Notes: generated by a model from the letters alone, not told the origin. DNA of 64,000 nt from Streptomyces sp. B93 (GCF_018070565.1 NZ_JAGPXL010000017.1:62001-126000), one strand, 5' to 3'. Numbered from the stretch's first letter, positions 52,806 to 62,073 are shown. A program made the numbers and translations.

Positions 52806-54239
52806 GTGAGCAGCAACAGCGGTGACGTACGGCTCTGGGGCGGCCGTTTCGCCGACGGTCCCGCCGAGGCCCTGGCCAAGCTGTCCGCGTCCGTCCACTT
52901 CGACTGGCGGCTCGCTCCCTACGACATCGCCGGATCGCGTGCCCACGCGCGCGTGCTGCACACGGCGGGGCTGCTCACCGAGGACGAGCTGACCCGGATG
53001 ATCGCCGGGCTCGACCAGCTCGAGGCGGACGTGGAGTCCGGGGAGTTCGTGGGCACCATCGCCGACGAGGACGTGCACACCGCCCTGGAGCGCGGCCTGC
53101 TGGAGCGGCTCGGCCCGGACCTCGGCGGCAAGCTGCGCGCGGGCCGCTCCCGCAACGACCAGGTCGCGACCCTCTTCCGGATGTACCTGCGGGACCACGC
53201 CCGCGTCATCGGCGGTCTGATCGCCGACCTCCAGGACGCCCTGGTCGGCCTCGCGGAGGCCCACCCGGACGTGGCCATGCCCGGCCGCACCCACCTCCAG
53301 CACGCCCAGCCGGTGCTCTTCGCCCACCACGTCCTCGCCCATGTGCAGTCCCTGTCCCGGGACGCCGAGCGGCTGCGCCAGTGGGACGAGCGCACGGCCG
53401 TGTCGCCCTACGGCTCGGGCGCGCTCGCGGGCTCCTCCCTCGGCCTGGACCCGGAGGCGGTGGCGAAGGACCTCGGCTTCGAGCACGGCTCCGCCGCCAA
53501 CTCCATCGACGGCACGGCCTCCCGCGACTTCGTCGCCGAGTTCGCCTTCATCACCGCGATGATCGGAGTGAACGTCTCCCGGATCGCCGAGGAGGTCATC
53601 ATCTGGAACACGAAGGAGTTCTCCTTCGTGACCCTGCACGACGCCTTCTCCACCGGCTCCTCGATCATGCCGCAGAAGAAGAACCCGGACATCGCGGAGC
53701 TGGCGCGCGGCAAGTCCGGCCGCCTGATCGGCAACCTGACCGGCCTGATGGCCACGCTCAAGGCGCTGCCGCTCGCCTACAACCGCGACCTCCAGGAGGA
53801 CAAGGAGCCGGTCTTCGACTCCATCGACCAGCTGGAGGTCCTGCTGCCCGCCTTCACCGGCATGATGGCCACCCTCACCGTCCACCGCGAGCGCATGGAG
53901 GAGCTGGCCCCGGCCGGGTTCTCCCTCGCCACCGACATCGCCGAGTGGCTGGTCAGGCAGGGCGTGCCGTTCCGCGTCGCGCACGAGGTCGCGGGCGAGT
54001 GCGTCAAGGTCGCCGAGTCCGAGGACAAGGAGCTGGCCGACCTCACCGACGAGCAGTTCGCGAAGATCTCCGCCCACCTCACTCCCGAGGTGCGTACGGT
54101 CCTCAACGTGCCGGGGGCCCTGGCGTCCCGCGACGGCAGGGGCGGTACGGCACCCAGCGCGGTCGCCGTGCAACTGGCGGAGGTGAAGTCGGACGTGGCG
54201 GCCCAGCGCGAGTGGGCGACCGCGAAGAAGCGCCCCTGA
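52806..54239 (+). CDS. argH: Argininosuccinate lyase
   Basis: A 477-residue lyase of the fumarase/aspartase superfamily: RLWGGRFADGP, GRSRNDQVATLFRMYLRD, GRTHLQHAQPVLFAHH, and the signature GSSIMPQKKNPDIAEL. It releases arginine and fumarate. GTG 52806 follows GAGGAG. No terminator candidate is obvious; the next gene starts 122 bases later. Confidence 0.97.
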   Translation: MSSNSGDVRLWGGRFADGPAEALAKLSASVHFDWRLAPYDIAGSRAHARVLHTAGLLTEDELTRMIAGLDQLEADVESGEFVGTIADEDVHTALERGLLERLGPDLGGKLRAGRSRNDQVATLFRMYLRDHARVIGGLIADLQDALVGLAEAHPDVAMPGRTHLQHAQPVLFAHHVLAHVQSLSRDAERLRQWDERTAVSPYGSGALAGSSLGLDPEAVAKDLGFEHGSAANSIDGTASRDFVAEFAFITAMIGVNVSRIAEEVIIWNTKEFSFVTLHDAFSTGSSIMPQKKNPDIAELARGKSGRLIGNLTGLMATLKALPLAYNRDLQEDKEPVFDSIDQLEVLLPAFTGMMATLTVHRERMEELAPAGFSLATDIAEWLVRQGVPFRVAHEVAGECVKVAESEDKELADLTDEQFAKISAHLTPEVRTVLNVPGALASRDGRGGTAPSAVAVQLAEVKSDVAAQREWATAKKRP

Positions 54240-54360
54240 GGGCAGCGCCCCCACGCTTCCGCACCCGCCACCCCACCGCACGAACCACCCCCTGAAGCGA
54301 ACGTCATCGCGGGTTACTTTGGTCCCAGGCCGCAACCGAGCCGACCGAACGGAGCCCGCG

Positions 54361-55332
54361 ATGCCCTTCGCCCGACTGGCCACTGCGACGACCCCCACCT
54401 GCCACATCGGCCTGGGCCTGGCGGCCGTCGGCCGCCCGGGCTACATCAACCTCGGCCGCGACCAGGACCTCGGGGAGAACCGCAGCGAGGACGCGCTGCG
54501 CACCCGCACCCACGACCTGCTCGACGCCGCCTACGCCCAGGGCGTGCGCTACTTCGACGCCGCCCGCTCCTACGGCCGTTCGGAGGAGTTCCTCGCCGAC
54601 TGGCTGAAGGACCGCCCCGACGTCGACGACGTCGTCATCGGCAGCAAGTGGGGCTACACCTACACCGCCGACTGGACCACCGACGCCGAGCGGCACGAGG
54701 TCAAGGACCACAGCCTCGCGGCGTACGAGCGGCAGCGCGCCGAGAGCGTCGCGCTGCTCGGCGACCGGCTCGACCTGTACCAGATCCACTCGGTGACCCC
54801 GGACAGCCCCGCCCTCACCGACAAGGAACTGCACGCCCGCCTCGCCGACGCCGCCGCCTCCGGCCTGACCGTCGGCTTCTCCACCAGCGGCCCCGCGCAG
54901 GCCGAGGCGATCCGCGCCGCGCTGGAGGTGACGGTCGGCGGCGAACCCCTCTTCCGTACCGTCCAGTCGACCTACAACGCCCTGGAGACCTCCGCCGCCC
55001 CCGCCCTCGCCGAGGCGCACGACGCCGGGCTCACGGTGATCGTGAAGGAGGCCATGGCCAACGGGCGGCTCGCCGAACCACACGCCCCCGCCGCCCTGAG
55101 GTCGGTCGCGGAGGAGACCACCCTCGGCTGTGACGCCGTCGCGCTCGCCCTGGTCCTGCGGCAGCCCTGGGCCGGTGTGGTCCTGTCCGGCGCCGCCACC
55201 GTCACCCAGCTGGCCTCCAATCTGCACGCGCCGGTCGTCGACCTGGAGCAGGAGCAGCTGGCGCTGCTGGCCACGCTGGCTCAGGAGCCGGGGGCGTACT
55301 GGGAGCGACGCGGCCGGCTGCCCTGGCACTGA
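54361..55332 (+). CDS. Aldo/keto reductase
   Basis: A 323-residue NADPH-dependent barrel enzyme. Catalytic Asp and Tyr in VRYFDAARSYGRSEEF, Lys in VIGSKWGYTYT, and His in LYQIHSVTP. The C-terminal LSGAATVTQLASNL closes the cofactor site. Substrate unknown. ATG 54361 follows GGAG; an upstream in-frame extension to 54319 is unlikely. Probably a single-gene unit downstream of argH. Confidence 0.88.
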   Translation: MPFARLATATTPTCHIGLGLAAVGRPGYINLGRDQDLGENRSEDALRTRTHDLLDAAYAQGVRYFDAARSYGRSEEFLADWLKDRPDVDDVVIGSKWGYTYTADWTTDAERHEVKDHSLAAYERQRAESVALLGDRLDLYQIHSVTPDSPALTDKELHARLADAAASGLTVGFSTSGPAQAEAIRAALEVTVGGEPLFRTVQSTYNALETSAAPALAEAHDAGLTVIVKEAMANGRLAEPHAPAALRSVAEETTLGCDAVALALVLRQPWAGVVLSGAATVTQLASNLHAPVVDLEQEQLALLATLAQEPGAYWERRGRLPWH

Positions 55333-55373
55333 GCGACCCCACACCAGAACGGCCTGAGTCACGCATGCCCAGT

Positions 55374-55393
55374 GTGAGACATCTATGTCTCAC
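55374..55393. promoter_or_regulatory. TetR operator upstream of the efflux regulator
   Basis: GTGAGACAT-CT-ATGTCTCAC, perfect 9-bp arms. It lies 19 bases before the ATG at 55412 and covers the -35 region of a promoter with TATGGT (55400-55405) as -10. A further TGTCTC half occurs at 55406-55411. Confidence 0.7.
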
Positions 55394-55411
55394 CTGGGTT
55401 ATGGTTGTCTC

Positions 55412-55963
55412 ATGGCTGTCGATCGAGACCACGTACTGCGCAGCGCCGCGGCCCTGCTGACCCGCAGAGCCACCGCGACCATGGACGAGGTCGCCAAGGC
55501 CGCCGGGATCAGCCGCGCCACCCTGCACCGGCACTTCGCCGGACGGGACGCCCTGGTCCGCGCGCTGGAGGCGCTGGGCATCGCCGAGTGCGAGACCGCC
55601 CTGGACGCGGCCCGCCTGGACGAGGGCCCCGCCGGCGACGCCGTACGGCGACTGGTGCGCGAGATCGAACCCGCGGCCGGGCTGCTCGCCTTCCTCGTCA
55701 CCGAGAACCAGCTCTTCGAGGGCGAGGAGCAGCACGAGGGCTGGGCCCGCCTCGACGCCCGGATCGCCGCGCTGTTCCGGCGCGGCCAGGAGAGCGGCGA
55801 GTTCCGCATCGACCTCACCCCGGCCTGGCTCACCGAGGCGCTCTACGGCCTCGTCGGCTCCGCGGCCTGGGCCGCCCTGGACGGCCGGATCGCCGCCAAG
55901 GACTTCCAGCACATGATCGTCGAGCTGTTGCTCGGCGGCGCACTCCGAAGAGAGGAACCATGA
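55412..55963 (+). CDS. TetR-family repressor of the MFS exporter
   Basis: A 183-residue regulator. Helix-turn-helix at residues about 8-50 (ATMDEVAKAAGISRATLHRHF, in part) and a helical ligand domain. The preceding palindrome overlaps its promoter, so autorepression is likely. The stop overlaps the MFS start as ATGA. ATG 55412 sits at the right distance from TATGGT for a leaderless message; an upstream in-frame TTG-type extension is rejected. Confidence 0.9.
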   Translation: MAVDRDHVLRSAAALLTRRATATMDEVAKAAGISRATLHRHFAGRDALVRALEALGIAECETALDAARLDEGPAGDAVRRLVREIEPAAGLLAFLVTENQLFEGEEQHEGWARLDARIAALFRRGQESGEFRIDLTPAWLTEALYGLVGSAAWAALDGRIAAKDFQHMIVELLLGGALRREEP

Positions 55964-57483
55964 CCAGCACCACGCGGCACGCCGACACGACCGAGGCGGT
56001 GACGCGCCCGGGCCGCTGGCTCGCGCTCGCCGTCCTCGTGCTCGCCGTGCTGCTGGTGGCCGTCGACGCCACCGTCCTCGGCCTCGCCACCCCGTACATC
56101 ACCGAGGACCTCGCCCCGACCGGCACCCAGCTGCTGTGGATCGGCGACGTCTACTCGTTCGTGATCGCCGGACTGCTCGTCTCCATGGGCAGCCTCGGCG
56201 ACCGGATCGGCCGCAAGCGCATCCTGCTGGTGGGCGCCACCGCGTTCGGCGCGCTCTCCGTCCTCAACGCCTACGCCACCACCCCCGAGCTGATGATCCT
56301 GGCCCGCGCCCTCCTCGGCGTCGCGGGCGCCACCCTGATGCCCGCCACCCTGGCGCTGATCCGCAACCTCTTCCACGACCCGCGCGAGCGCAGCCTCGCC
56401 GTCGGTATCTGGGGCGCCACCGCCTCCGCGGGTACCGCCGTGGGCCCGATCGTGGGCGGCCTGCTCCTGGAGCACTTCTGGTGGGGCTCGGTCTTCCTGA
56501 TCAACCTGCCCGTGATGGCGGTCCTGGTCGTGGTCGGCGCCAGGCTGCTGCCCGAGTCCCGCAACCCCGGCCCCGGCCCCTGGGACCTGCGCAGCGTCGT
56601 CCTGTCCCTCGTCGGCATGGTCGGCCTGGTCTACGGCGTCAAGGAACTCGCCGCCCACGGCCCCGGTGCGGAACCGCTCGCCGCGGGCCTGCTGGGCGCG
56701 GCGGCCCTCTGGGGCTTCGTCCGGCGCCAGCTCACCCTGCCCACCCCGCTGCTGGACATGCGGCTGTTCCGGCACCGTGGCTTCAGCGGGGCGGTCCTCG
56801 CCGACCTGCTGACCATCCTCGGCATGTCCGGGCTGGTGTTCTTCCTGTCGCAGTACCTGCAACTCGTCCAGGGCAGGCGCCCCTTCGAGGCGGGCCTCGC
56901 CGAACTGCCCGCCGCCGTCGGCGCGGTGGCGGCCGGACTGGTCGCGGGCCACGCCGCCCGGCGCTACTCGGTTCGGGCCGTGGTCTCCGGCGGCCTCGCC
57001 GCGGTCGGCCTGGCGCTGGCCGCGCTGACCCTGCTCGACCAGCACACCGGTTACCCGCTGCTCGGTGCCGCGCTGCTCGTCGTCGGCGTCGGTTCCGGGT
57101 TCTCCTTCACCGTCACCGCCGACGTCATCCTGACCGCCGTACCGAAGGAACAGGCGGGCGCGGCGTCCGCCGTCTCGGAGACCGCCTACGAACTGGGCGC
57201 CGCCCTCGGCATCGCCCTGCTCGGCTCCGTCGTCACCGGCGTCTACCGGGGCTTCCCCGCCCCCCAGGGCACCCCGGCCGCCGCCCACGAGTCCCTGGGC
57301 GGCGCGGTCGAGGCGGCGGCGCAACTGCCCGCGCACACCTCCGCCACCATGCTCGACGCCGCCCGTGAGGCCTTCGTGGACGGCCTCACCCTGGCAGCGG
57401 GCGCAGGCGCGACGGTCCTGCTCATGGCGTCAGCGGCAGCATGGCGGCTACTACGTGACCAATGGCTGGACAACGCCCTTTAA
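55960..57483 (+). CDS. DHA2-family MFS drug efflux transporter
   Basis: A 507-residue exporter with 14 predicted helices. Motif A GSLGDRIGRKRILLVGA, helix 1 LLVAVDATVLGLATPYI with the family Asp, and motif C GATASAGTAVGPIVGGLL (in part) are all present. It is in the QacA/SmvA branch that exports hydrophobic or quaternary amines. It is cotranscribed with its TetR regulator. The stop TAA is directly fused to copy 5 of the intergenic repeat. Confidence 0.92.
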   Translation: MTSTTRHADTTEAVTRPGRWLALAVLVLAVLLVAVDATVLGLATPYITEDLAPTGTQLLWIGDVYSFVIAGLLVSMGSLGDRIGRKRILLVGATAFGALSVLNAYATTPELMILARALLGVAGATLMPATLALIRNLFHDPRERSLAVGIWGATASAGTAVGPIVGGLLLEHFWWGSVFLINLPVMAVLVVVGARLLPESRNPGPGPWDLRSVVLSLVGMVGLVYGVKELAAHGPGAEPLAAGLLGAAALWGFVRRQLTLPTPLLDMRLFRHRGFSGAVLADLLTILGMSGLVFFLSQYLQLVQGRRPFEAGLAELPAAVGAVAAGLVAGHAARRYSVRAVVSGGLAAVGLALAALTLLDQHTGYPLLGAALLVVGVGSGFSFTVTADVILTAVPKEQAGAASAVSETAYELGAALGIALLGSVVTGVYRGFPAPQGTPAAAHESLGGAVEAAAQLPAHTSATMLDAAREAFVDGLTLAAGAGATVLLMASAAAWRLLRDQWLDNAL

Positions 57484-57510
57484 GGGGCGCGGGGAACTGC
57501 GCGACCAGCC
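57483..57510 (-). repeat. Dispersed 28-bp intergenic repeat, copy 5 (reverse orientation)
   Basis: Exact majority form on the minus strand; it overlaps the last base of the MFS stop codon. Flank CCCGCACCCGGC (57519-57530) is the reverse of the GCCGGGTGCGGG flank seen at copies 2 and 3. It lies in the convergent gap to the acyltransferase gene. Confidence 0.9.
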
Positions 57511-57574
57511 ACGACGAACCCGCACCCGGCCGACAACCGAGCCCCCGCCCCTCACCCGCCCAACCGGCGGAGCC

Positions 57575-58249
57575 CTACGCCGCGTTCTTCGCCTTGGTCG
57601 CGTACATGTCCACATACTCCTGCCCGGACAGCCGCATCACCTCGGCCATCACCGAGTCCGTCACCGCCCGCAGCACATACCGGTCCCGGTCCATCCCGTC
57701 GTACCGGGAGAACTCCATCGGCTCGCCGAACCGCACCGTCACCCGCCCCGGCCGGGGAATCCCCGCCCCGCCCGGCTGCAACTTGTCCGTGCCGATCATC
57801 GCGAACGGCACCACCGGCGCCCCGGTCATCAGCGTGAGCCGGGCGATGCCGGTCCGCCCCCGGTAGAGGCGGCCGTCGGGGGAGCGCGTGCCCTCGGGGT
57901 AGATGCCGAACATCCGCCCCTCCTCCAGCACCCGACGCCCGGTCATCAGCGCGGCGACCCCGCCGCTCGCCCCGTCCCGGTCCACGGGGATCATGCCGAC
58001 CCCGGTGAAGAACCACGCCATCAGCCGCCCCTTGAGGCCCTTGCCGGTGACGTACTCGTCCTTGCCGATGAAGAAGACCTGCCGCCTGGTCACCAGGGGC
58101 AGCACGATCGAGTCGATGAAGGTGAGGTGGTTGCCCGCGAGGATGACCGGGCCCTCGCCCGGGATGTGCTCCGCTCCCTCCACCCTCGGGCGGAACATCA
58201 GGCGCATGACCGGGCCGAGCACTGCCTTGATGAGCGCGAAGCGGGACAA
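57575..58249 (-). CDS. 1-acyl-glycerol-3-phosphate acyltransferase-like (PlsC)
   Basis: A 224-residue acyltransferase. HX4D box in GNHLTFIDSIV, FTGVGMIPVDRDG, and acyl-acceptor motif FGIYPEGTRSPDGRLYRG. It likely adds the second acyl chain to lysophosphatidic acid or a related acceptor at the membrane. The TTG start at 58249 has a perfect GGAGGA site four bases away; the frame is open further upstream but without a comparable site. Convergent with the MFS exporter. Confidence 0.87.
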   Translation of the reverse strand: MSRFALIKAVLGPVMRLMFRPRVEGAEHIPGEGPVILAGNHLTFIDSIVLPLVTRRQVFFIGKDEYVTGKGLKGRLMAWFFTGVGMIPVDRDGASGGVAALMTGRRVLEEGRMFGIYPEGTRSPDGRLYRGRTGIARLTLMTGAPVVPFAMIGTDKLQPGGAGIPRPGRVTVRFGEPMEFSRYDGMDRDRYVLRAVTDSVMAEVMRLSGQEYVDMYATKAKNAA

Positions 58250-58644
58250 CGGGTCCTCCGGTGTCAACGGATCGATATGAGTCTGTGCAGGTGAGGACGA
58301 TACTCGCGGCCCGGGCGCCGCGCACATCGAGGGCGTTCGGTTCACCGATGTCTTACTCACTGTTGACCCTGGTTTACCTGCGGTGGCGTGCCGTGCGCCG
58401 CCCGTAACGCGCCCGCGACGATGTGACGGACGTCGCGCCGGGCGGACCGCCGTCCGGGTACCCGGCACCGCCACCCCGAAGCCGACGCCCCGTCATCCCT
58501 TCGCCCTCAGACGACGCCCGCGACCTCATGCGACCCCATACGACATCCAGCGTCACCTCCGTGTTCCGGCGCGGGCCTCCCGCCCGTCACCACCGCACCC
58601 CTACCATCGGCGCGCATCGACCGGGCGCACGGCAGGAGGGGCAC
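58250..58644. other. Divergent intergenic region between acyltransferase and GDPD genes
   Basis: About 395 bases with no convincing gene. Open frames run through it only because stop codons are rare at this GC content. I see no hairpin terminator and no clear -35/-10 pair; both promoters must lie here. Confidence 0.4.
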
Positions 58645-59847
58645 ATGGCCAACCAGGAGTCGAACACCCAGGGCGGACAGGACGAGCGGACGGCCGCCAC
58701 CGGGCGGCGGGCCCTGCTGGGCGCCGCCGTGCTCGGCGCGGGCGGAGCCGTGCTGGGGCTCTCCGGCACGGCGAGGGCCGCCGCGGGCGGCCAGGGCGGG
58801 CACGGCGGCCGGGGCGGCCGGGGGCTGAAGAGTCTGCCGGTGCCGACGATCATCGCCCACCGCGGCGCCAGCGGCTACCGCCCCGAGCACACCTTCGGCG
58901 CCTACGAACTGGCCCTGGACATGGGCGCGCACATCGTCGAGGCGGGTGACCTCGTGGTCACCAGGGACGGTCACCTCGTCTGCCGCCACGAGCCGGAGAT
59001 CGGCGGCACCACGGACGTGGCGGACCACCCCGAGTTCGCCGACCGCAAGCGGACCAAGACCCTCGACGGGACCCCCGTCACCGGCTGGTTCACCGAGGAC
59101 TTCACGCTCGCCGAGCTGAAGACGCTGCGCGCCGTCGAGCGCATCCCGGGCAACCGCCCGGACAACACCCTCTACGACGGCCGCTGGGAGATCCCCACCT
59201 TCGAGGAGGTGCTGCGCTGGCAGGACCAGCAGTCCCGCGAGCGCGGCAGGCAGGTGTGGATCTACCCCGAGCTGAAGCACCCCACCTACTTCCGCGGCCA
59301 GGGCCTGGCCCTGGAGGAGCGGGTGGCGAAGCTGCTGCGCAAGTACCGCAAGGACCGCTTCGACTCGCCGGTCATCCTCCAGTCCTTCGAGCCGACCAGC
59401 GTCCAGCGCCTCAACAAGCTGGTGGACACCCCGCTGGTGGTGCTGCTGTCCGGCCCGACGTCCCGCCCGTACGACTTCGTGGAGAACGGCGACCCGCGCA
59501 CCGTCGCGGACCTCGTCAAGCCCGCGGGCCTGCGCGAGATCGCCTCCTACGCGCAGGGCATCGGCCCCACCCTCGACCTGGTCATCCCCAGGGACGCGGG
59601 CGGCCGTCTCACCCGGCCGACGACCCTGGTCGCCGACGCGCACAAGGTCGGTCTCCGGCTGCACCCCTGGACGATGCGCAACGAGAACCCCTTCCTGCCC
59701 GCCGACTTCCGCAAGGGCACCGACGCCGACGCCTACGGTGACGTCTTCGGCGCCTACCGGACCTACTTCGCCACCGGTATCGACGGTGTCTTCACCGACC
59801 ACCCCGACACCGGTCTGCTGGCGCGTGAGGACTTCGTCAACGGCTGA
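58645..59847 (+). CDS. Tat-exported glycerophosphodiester phosphodiesterase
   Basis: A 400-residue secreted enzyme. A Tat-type signal (GRRALLGAAVLGAGGAVLG, in part, ending TARA) is followed by a short Gly-rich linker and the GDPD barrel. Catalytic and metal motifs: IIAHRGASGYRPEHT, VEAGDLVVTRDGHLVCRHEPE (in part), and IDGVFTDHPDTG. It hydrolyses glycerophosphodiesters to glycerol-3-phosphate and an alcohol, for phosphate or carbon scavenging outside the cell. GCAGGAGGGG precedes ATG 58645. Confidence 0.92.
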   Translation: MANQESNTQGGQDERTAATGRRALLGAAVLGAGGAVLGLSGTARAAAGGQGGHGGRGGRGLKSLPVPTIIAHRGASGYRPEHTFGAYELALDMGAHIVEAGDLVVTRDGHLVCRHEPEIGGTTDVADHPEFADRKRTKTLDGTPVTGWFTEDFTLAELKTLRAVERIPGNRPDNTLYDGRWEIPTFEEVLRWQDQQSRERGRQVWIYPELKHPTYFRGQGLALEERVAKLLRKYRKDRFDSPVILQSFEPTSVQRLNKLVDTPLVVLLSGPTSRPYDFVENGDPRTVADLVKPAGLREIASYAQGIGPTLDLVIPRDAGGRLTRPTTLVADAHKVGLRLHPWTMRNENPFLPADFRKGTDADAYGDVFGAYRTYFATGIDGVFTDHPDTGLLAREDFVNG

Positions 59848-59923
59848 CGCCAGGCACCCCCGTTCGGGTGCAACCCACGGCCGCCCGGGCAACCCTCGCC
59901 GGGGCGGCCGAGTCGTCCGGCAC

Positions 59924-60430
59924 ATGACGGACGACCTGCTCTCCACCTGGCGCCCCCTGCTCGCCGCGGAGGCCTCCGCCGAGGCCCAGGCCGCCGGGAC
60001 CGAGCCCGGCGACCTGGAACAGGCGGTCTGGGTGCGCCTGCTGGAACGGCTCGACACGGACGGCCCACCGCCCGACCCGCAGCGCTGGCTCCGCCGCGCC
60101 GTCCGCTCCGAGGCACGCCGCTGCCGCCGCACGACCCGCCTCGAAAGCCCGTACGACGGTGAGCCCGCCGCCGATCACGCGGCCGGCCCGGAGCAGCTCG
60201 CCCTCGCCGCCGCCCGCCGCCGAGCCCTGCGCGACGCGGTGCGCCGGCTGCCGGGCCGCTGCCCGCGCCTGATGACCGCGCTGCTGTCCCCGAAGGACCT
60301 CACATACCGGGAGATCGCGGGGGAGTTGGGTATCTCACAGGGCAGTCTCGGACCGGAACGCTCCAAATGCCTGGGATGTCTGCGGCGATTGCTCACAACG
60401 GAGGTTGCGGCACGGGGAGCACGGGGATAG
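59924..60430 (+). CDS. Small sigma-70-like factor
   Basis: A 168-residue protein resembling a short ECF sigma factor. The C-terminal region 4 helix-turn-helix is clear (LRDAVRRLPGRCPRLMTALL in part, LTYREIAGELGISQGSLGPERSK). The N-terminal part (LEQAVWVRLLERLDTDG, PQRWLRRAVRSEARR) is a reduced region 2. No anti-sigma gene is adjacent. ATG 59924 follows a weak site. Could be a true ECF factor or a sigma-related DNA-binding protein. Confidence 0.8.
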   Translation: MTDDLLSTWRPLLAAEASAEAQAAGTEPGDLEQAVWVRLLERLDTDGPPPDPQRWLRRAVRSEARRCRRTTRLESPYDGEPAADHAAGPEQLALAAARRRALRDAVRRLPGRCPRLMTALLSPKDLTYREIAGELGISQGSLGPERSKCLGCLRRLLTTEVAARGARG

Positions 60431-60474
60431 GAGTGAGGGACCCAAGGCGACAGGTGAGCGGGAGGCGTGCACAC

Positions 60475-60972
60475 ATGGGCATGAGCGTGACCATCTCCGA
60501 GGCGACCGACCAGGACGCCGAGCAGATCTTCCGGCTTCAGTACCTGTGCTTCCAGAGCGAGGCCGCGCTGTACGGCAACTACCGCATCGACCCGCTCGTG
60601 CAGACCCTCGACTCGGTCCGCGCGGAGGTCGCCGAGGACTGCGTCTTCGTGGCCCGCCTCGGCGAGGAGGTCGTGGGCTCGGTCCGGGGCACCATCACCG
60701 AGGACGGCGCCGCCGCCATCGGCAAGCTCTGTGTCCACCCCCGCCTCCAGGGCCACGGCATCGGCGCCCGGCTGCTGCGCGCGGCCGAGTCCGCCCTCGC
60801 CGACCAGCGCGGCGCCAAGAGGTTCCGCCTGCACACCGGCCACCGCAGCGAGAGCAATCTCAACCTGTACCGCAAGGTCGGCTACGAGACGGTGGGCACC
60901 TCGCAGGGCGCCGACGGCGTACCGATGATCGTCCTGGAGAAGCAGGCCGGGAGGTACGCGGCCACCGCCTAG
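60475..60972 (+). CDS. GNAT N-acetyltransferase
   Basis: A 165-residue acetyltransferase: LQYLCFQSEAALYGNYRID, then the acetyl-CoA motif LCVHPRLQGHGIGARLLRAAE (in part) and HRSESNLNLYRKVGYETVG. Substrate unknown. ATG 60475 has GGAGG nine bases upstream; ATG 60481 is the alternative. It lies 44 bases behind the sigma-like gene and might be cotranscribed. Confidence 0.85.
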   Translation: MGMSVTISEATDQDAEQIFRLQYLCFQSEAALYGNYRIDPLVQTLDSVRAEVAEDCVFVARLGEEVVGSVRGTITEDGAAAIGKLCVHPRLQGHGIGARLLRAAESALADQRGAKRFRLHTGHRSESNLNLYRKVGYETVGTSQGADGVPMIVLEKQAGRYAATA

Positions 60973-60994
60973 GCGTCCTGGCCGTCCTGGGCGT

Positions 60995-61420
60995 CTACGC
61001 CTCCTGGACGGCCTGCGCCGTGCGCGCCCTGCGCAGCCAGTACAGGGCGGAGAGCGGCAGGAGCACCGGGATGAACAGGTAGCCCATGCCGTAGTCGGAC
61101 CACACCGTGGCGTCGGGGAACGCGGACGGGTCCGCGAGGGTCCAGGTGCCGACCACCAGGACGCCCACCAACTCGGCGGCGCAGCAGGCGACCGCGACCC
61201 GCCGGGCCGTCTCCCCGCCGCGCACCAGCGTGTAGGTGATGAAGCCGTAGACCAGCCCCGCCACCGCCGACAGCGAGTAGGCGAGCGGGGCCCGGTCGAA
61301 CTCGGTGGCGATCTGGTAGACCGAGCGCGACACCGCGCCGACCACCATCACCCCGTACAGCCACACCAGCAGCAGCCCCGGCCCGCTGATCAGCCGGGTG
61401 CCGCCCCGCGCCGCGGACAT
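60995..61420 (-). CDS. Small multi-pass membrane protein
   Basis: A 141-residue protein with four hydrophobic helices (LLLVWLYGVMVVGAVSRSVY in part; GLVYGFITYTLVRGG; VACCAAELVGVLVVGTW; FIPVLLPLSALYWL). No family recognised. It begins one base after the preceding gene's stop, so they form a two-gene unit. Convergent with the GNAT gene. Confidence 0.78.
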   Translation of the reverse strand: MSAARGGTRLISGPGLLLVWLYGVMVVGAVSRSVYQIATEFDRAPLAYSLSAVAGLVYGFITYTLVRGGETARRVAVACCAAELVGVLVVGTWTLADPSAFPDATVWSDYGMGYLFIPVLLPLSALYWLRRARTAQAVQEA

Positions 61421-61421
61421 C

Positions 61422-61781
61422 TCAGCCTCCCCAGATGTCGTAGAGCCGTACCTGGAGCACCGCCAGCACCACACCGGCGGCGGCGACCGTCACCGAACCC
61501 CAGCGGGTGCGCTCCGCCAGCGACAGGAACCCGGCCGCCGGGAGGCACAGGAACGAGCCCACCAGATACGACACGAAGATCGTCGTGCCCTGCTCCGGCT
61601 TCTCGCCGCGCGCCAACTGCACGATGCCGACCACCAGCTGGACCAGCGCCAGCAGGCTGACCACGGCCACCCCGATGAGGTGCCAGTCCTTCGTCGGCTG
61701 GTCACGGTAGGCCGCCCAGCCGCACCAGGCGGCGAGCAGCAGCGCGGCGACGGCCGTCACCACGGTCAGGGGTACGAACAT
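61422..61781 (-). CDS. Small multi-pass membrane protein
   Basis: A 119-residue protein with four helices (VVTAVAALLLAAWCGWAAY; VAVVSLLALVQLVVGIVQL; VSYLVGSFLCLPAAGFLSL; VTVAAAGVVLAVLQV). Together with the next gene it may form a small membrane complex; neither resembles a family I can name. ATG 61781. Confidence 0.78.
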   Translation of the reverse strand: MFVPLTVVTAVAALLLAAWCGWAAYRDQPTKDWHLIGVAVVSLLALVQLVVGIVQLARGEKPEQGTTIFVSYLVGSFLCLPAAGFLSLAERTRWGSVTVAAAGVVLAVLQVRLYDIWGG

Positions 61782-61938
61782 GCAGCGACCTTATTACGGG
61801 CCCCGACACCCGCCGTGGCCGCCCCCGGGCACCGTGGCGTTGGCCACAGCGACCGGTTGGGCACGCCGGCTGCCCCCTTGTCCGCCCTGGTCACCGGAGG
61901 GGCGGCGGCCCCTGTGGATGTCCAGCAGTGTCCAGTAT

Positions 61939-61956
61939 CCGGACGGGGATGTCCGG
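61939..61956. promoter_or_regulatory. Inverted repeat near the metN leader promoter
   Basis: CCGGAC (61939-61944) and GTCCGG (61951-61956) flank GGGGAT. It occupies the -35 zone relative to TTTACT (61974-61979), so it may be a repressor site. Confidence 0.45.
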
Positions 61957-61986
61957 TCGGCGCAATACGTCTGCTTTACTGATCGC

Positions 61987-62073
61987 ATGACCACGACGAG
62001 CTGCCGCACTTCTGCGACCGAGGCGACCATGACGCCCGGTGCTCGTTGTATGTGTCGAATGTGCGCCTTCTAG
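61987..62073 (+). CDS. Cys/Met-rich leader peptide upstream of metN
   Basis: A 28-residue ORF with four Cys and four Met codons and the tail CMCRMCAF before TAG. TTTACT ends seven bases before its ATG, consistent with a leaderless transcript. Position about 190 bases before the methionine-type ABC transporter genes, plus Cys/Met codon clustering, suggests a ribosome-stalling leader that senses sulfur amino acids, similar in idea to Cys-rich uORFs described in actinobacteria. Inference only. Confidence 0.55.
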   Translation: MTTTSCRTSATEATMTPGARCMCRMCAF

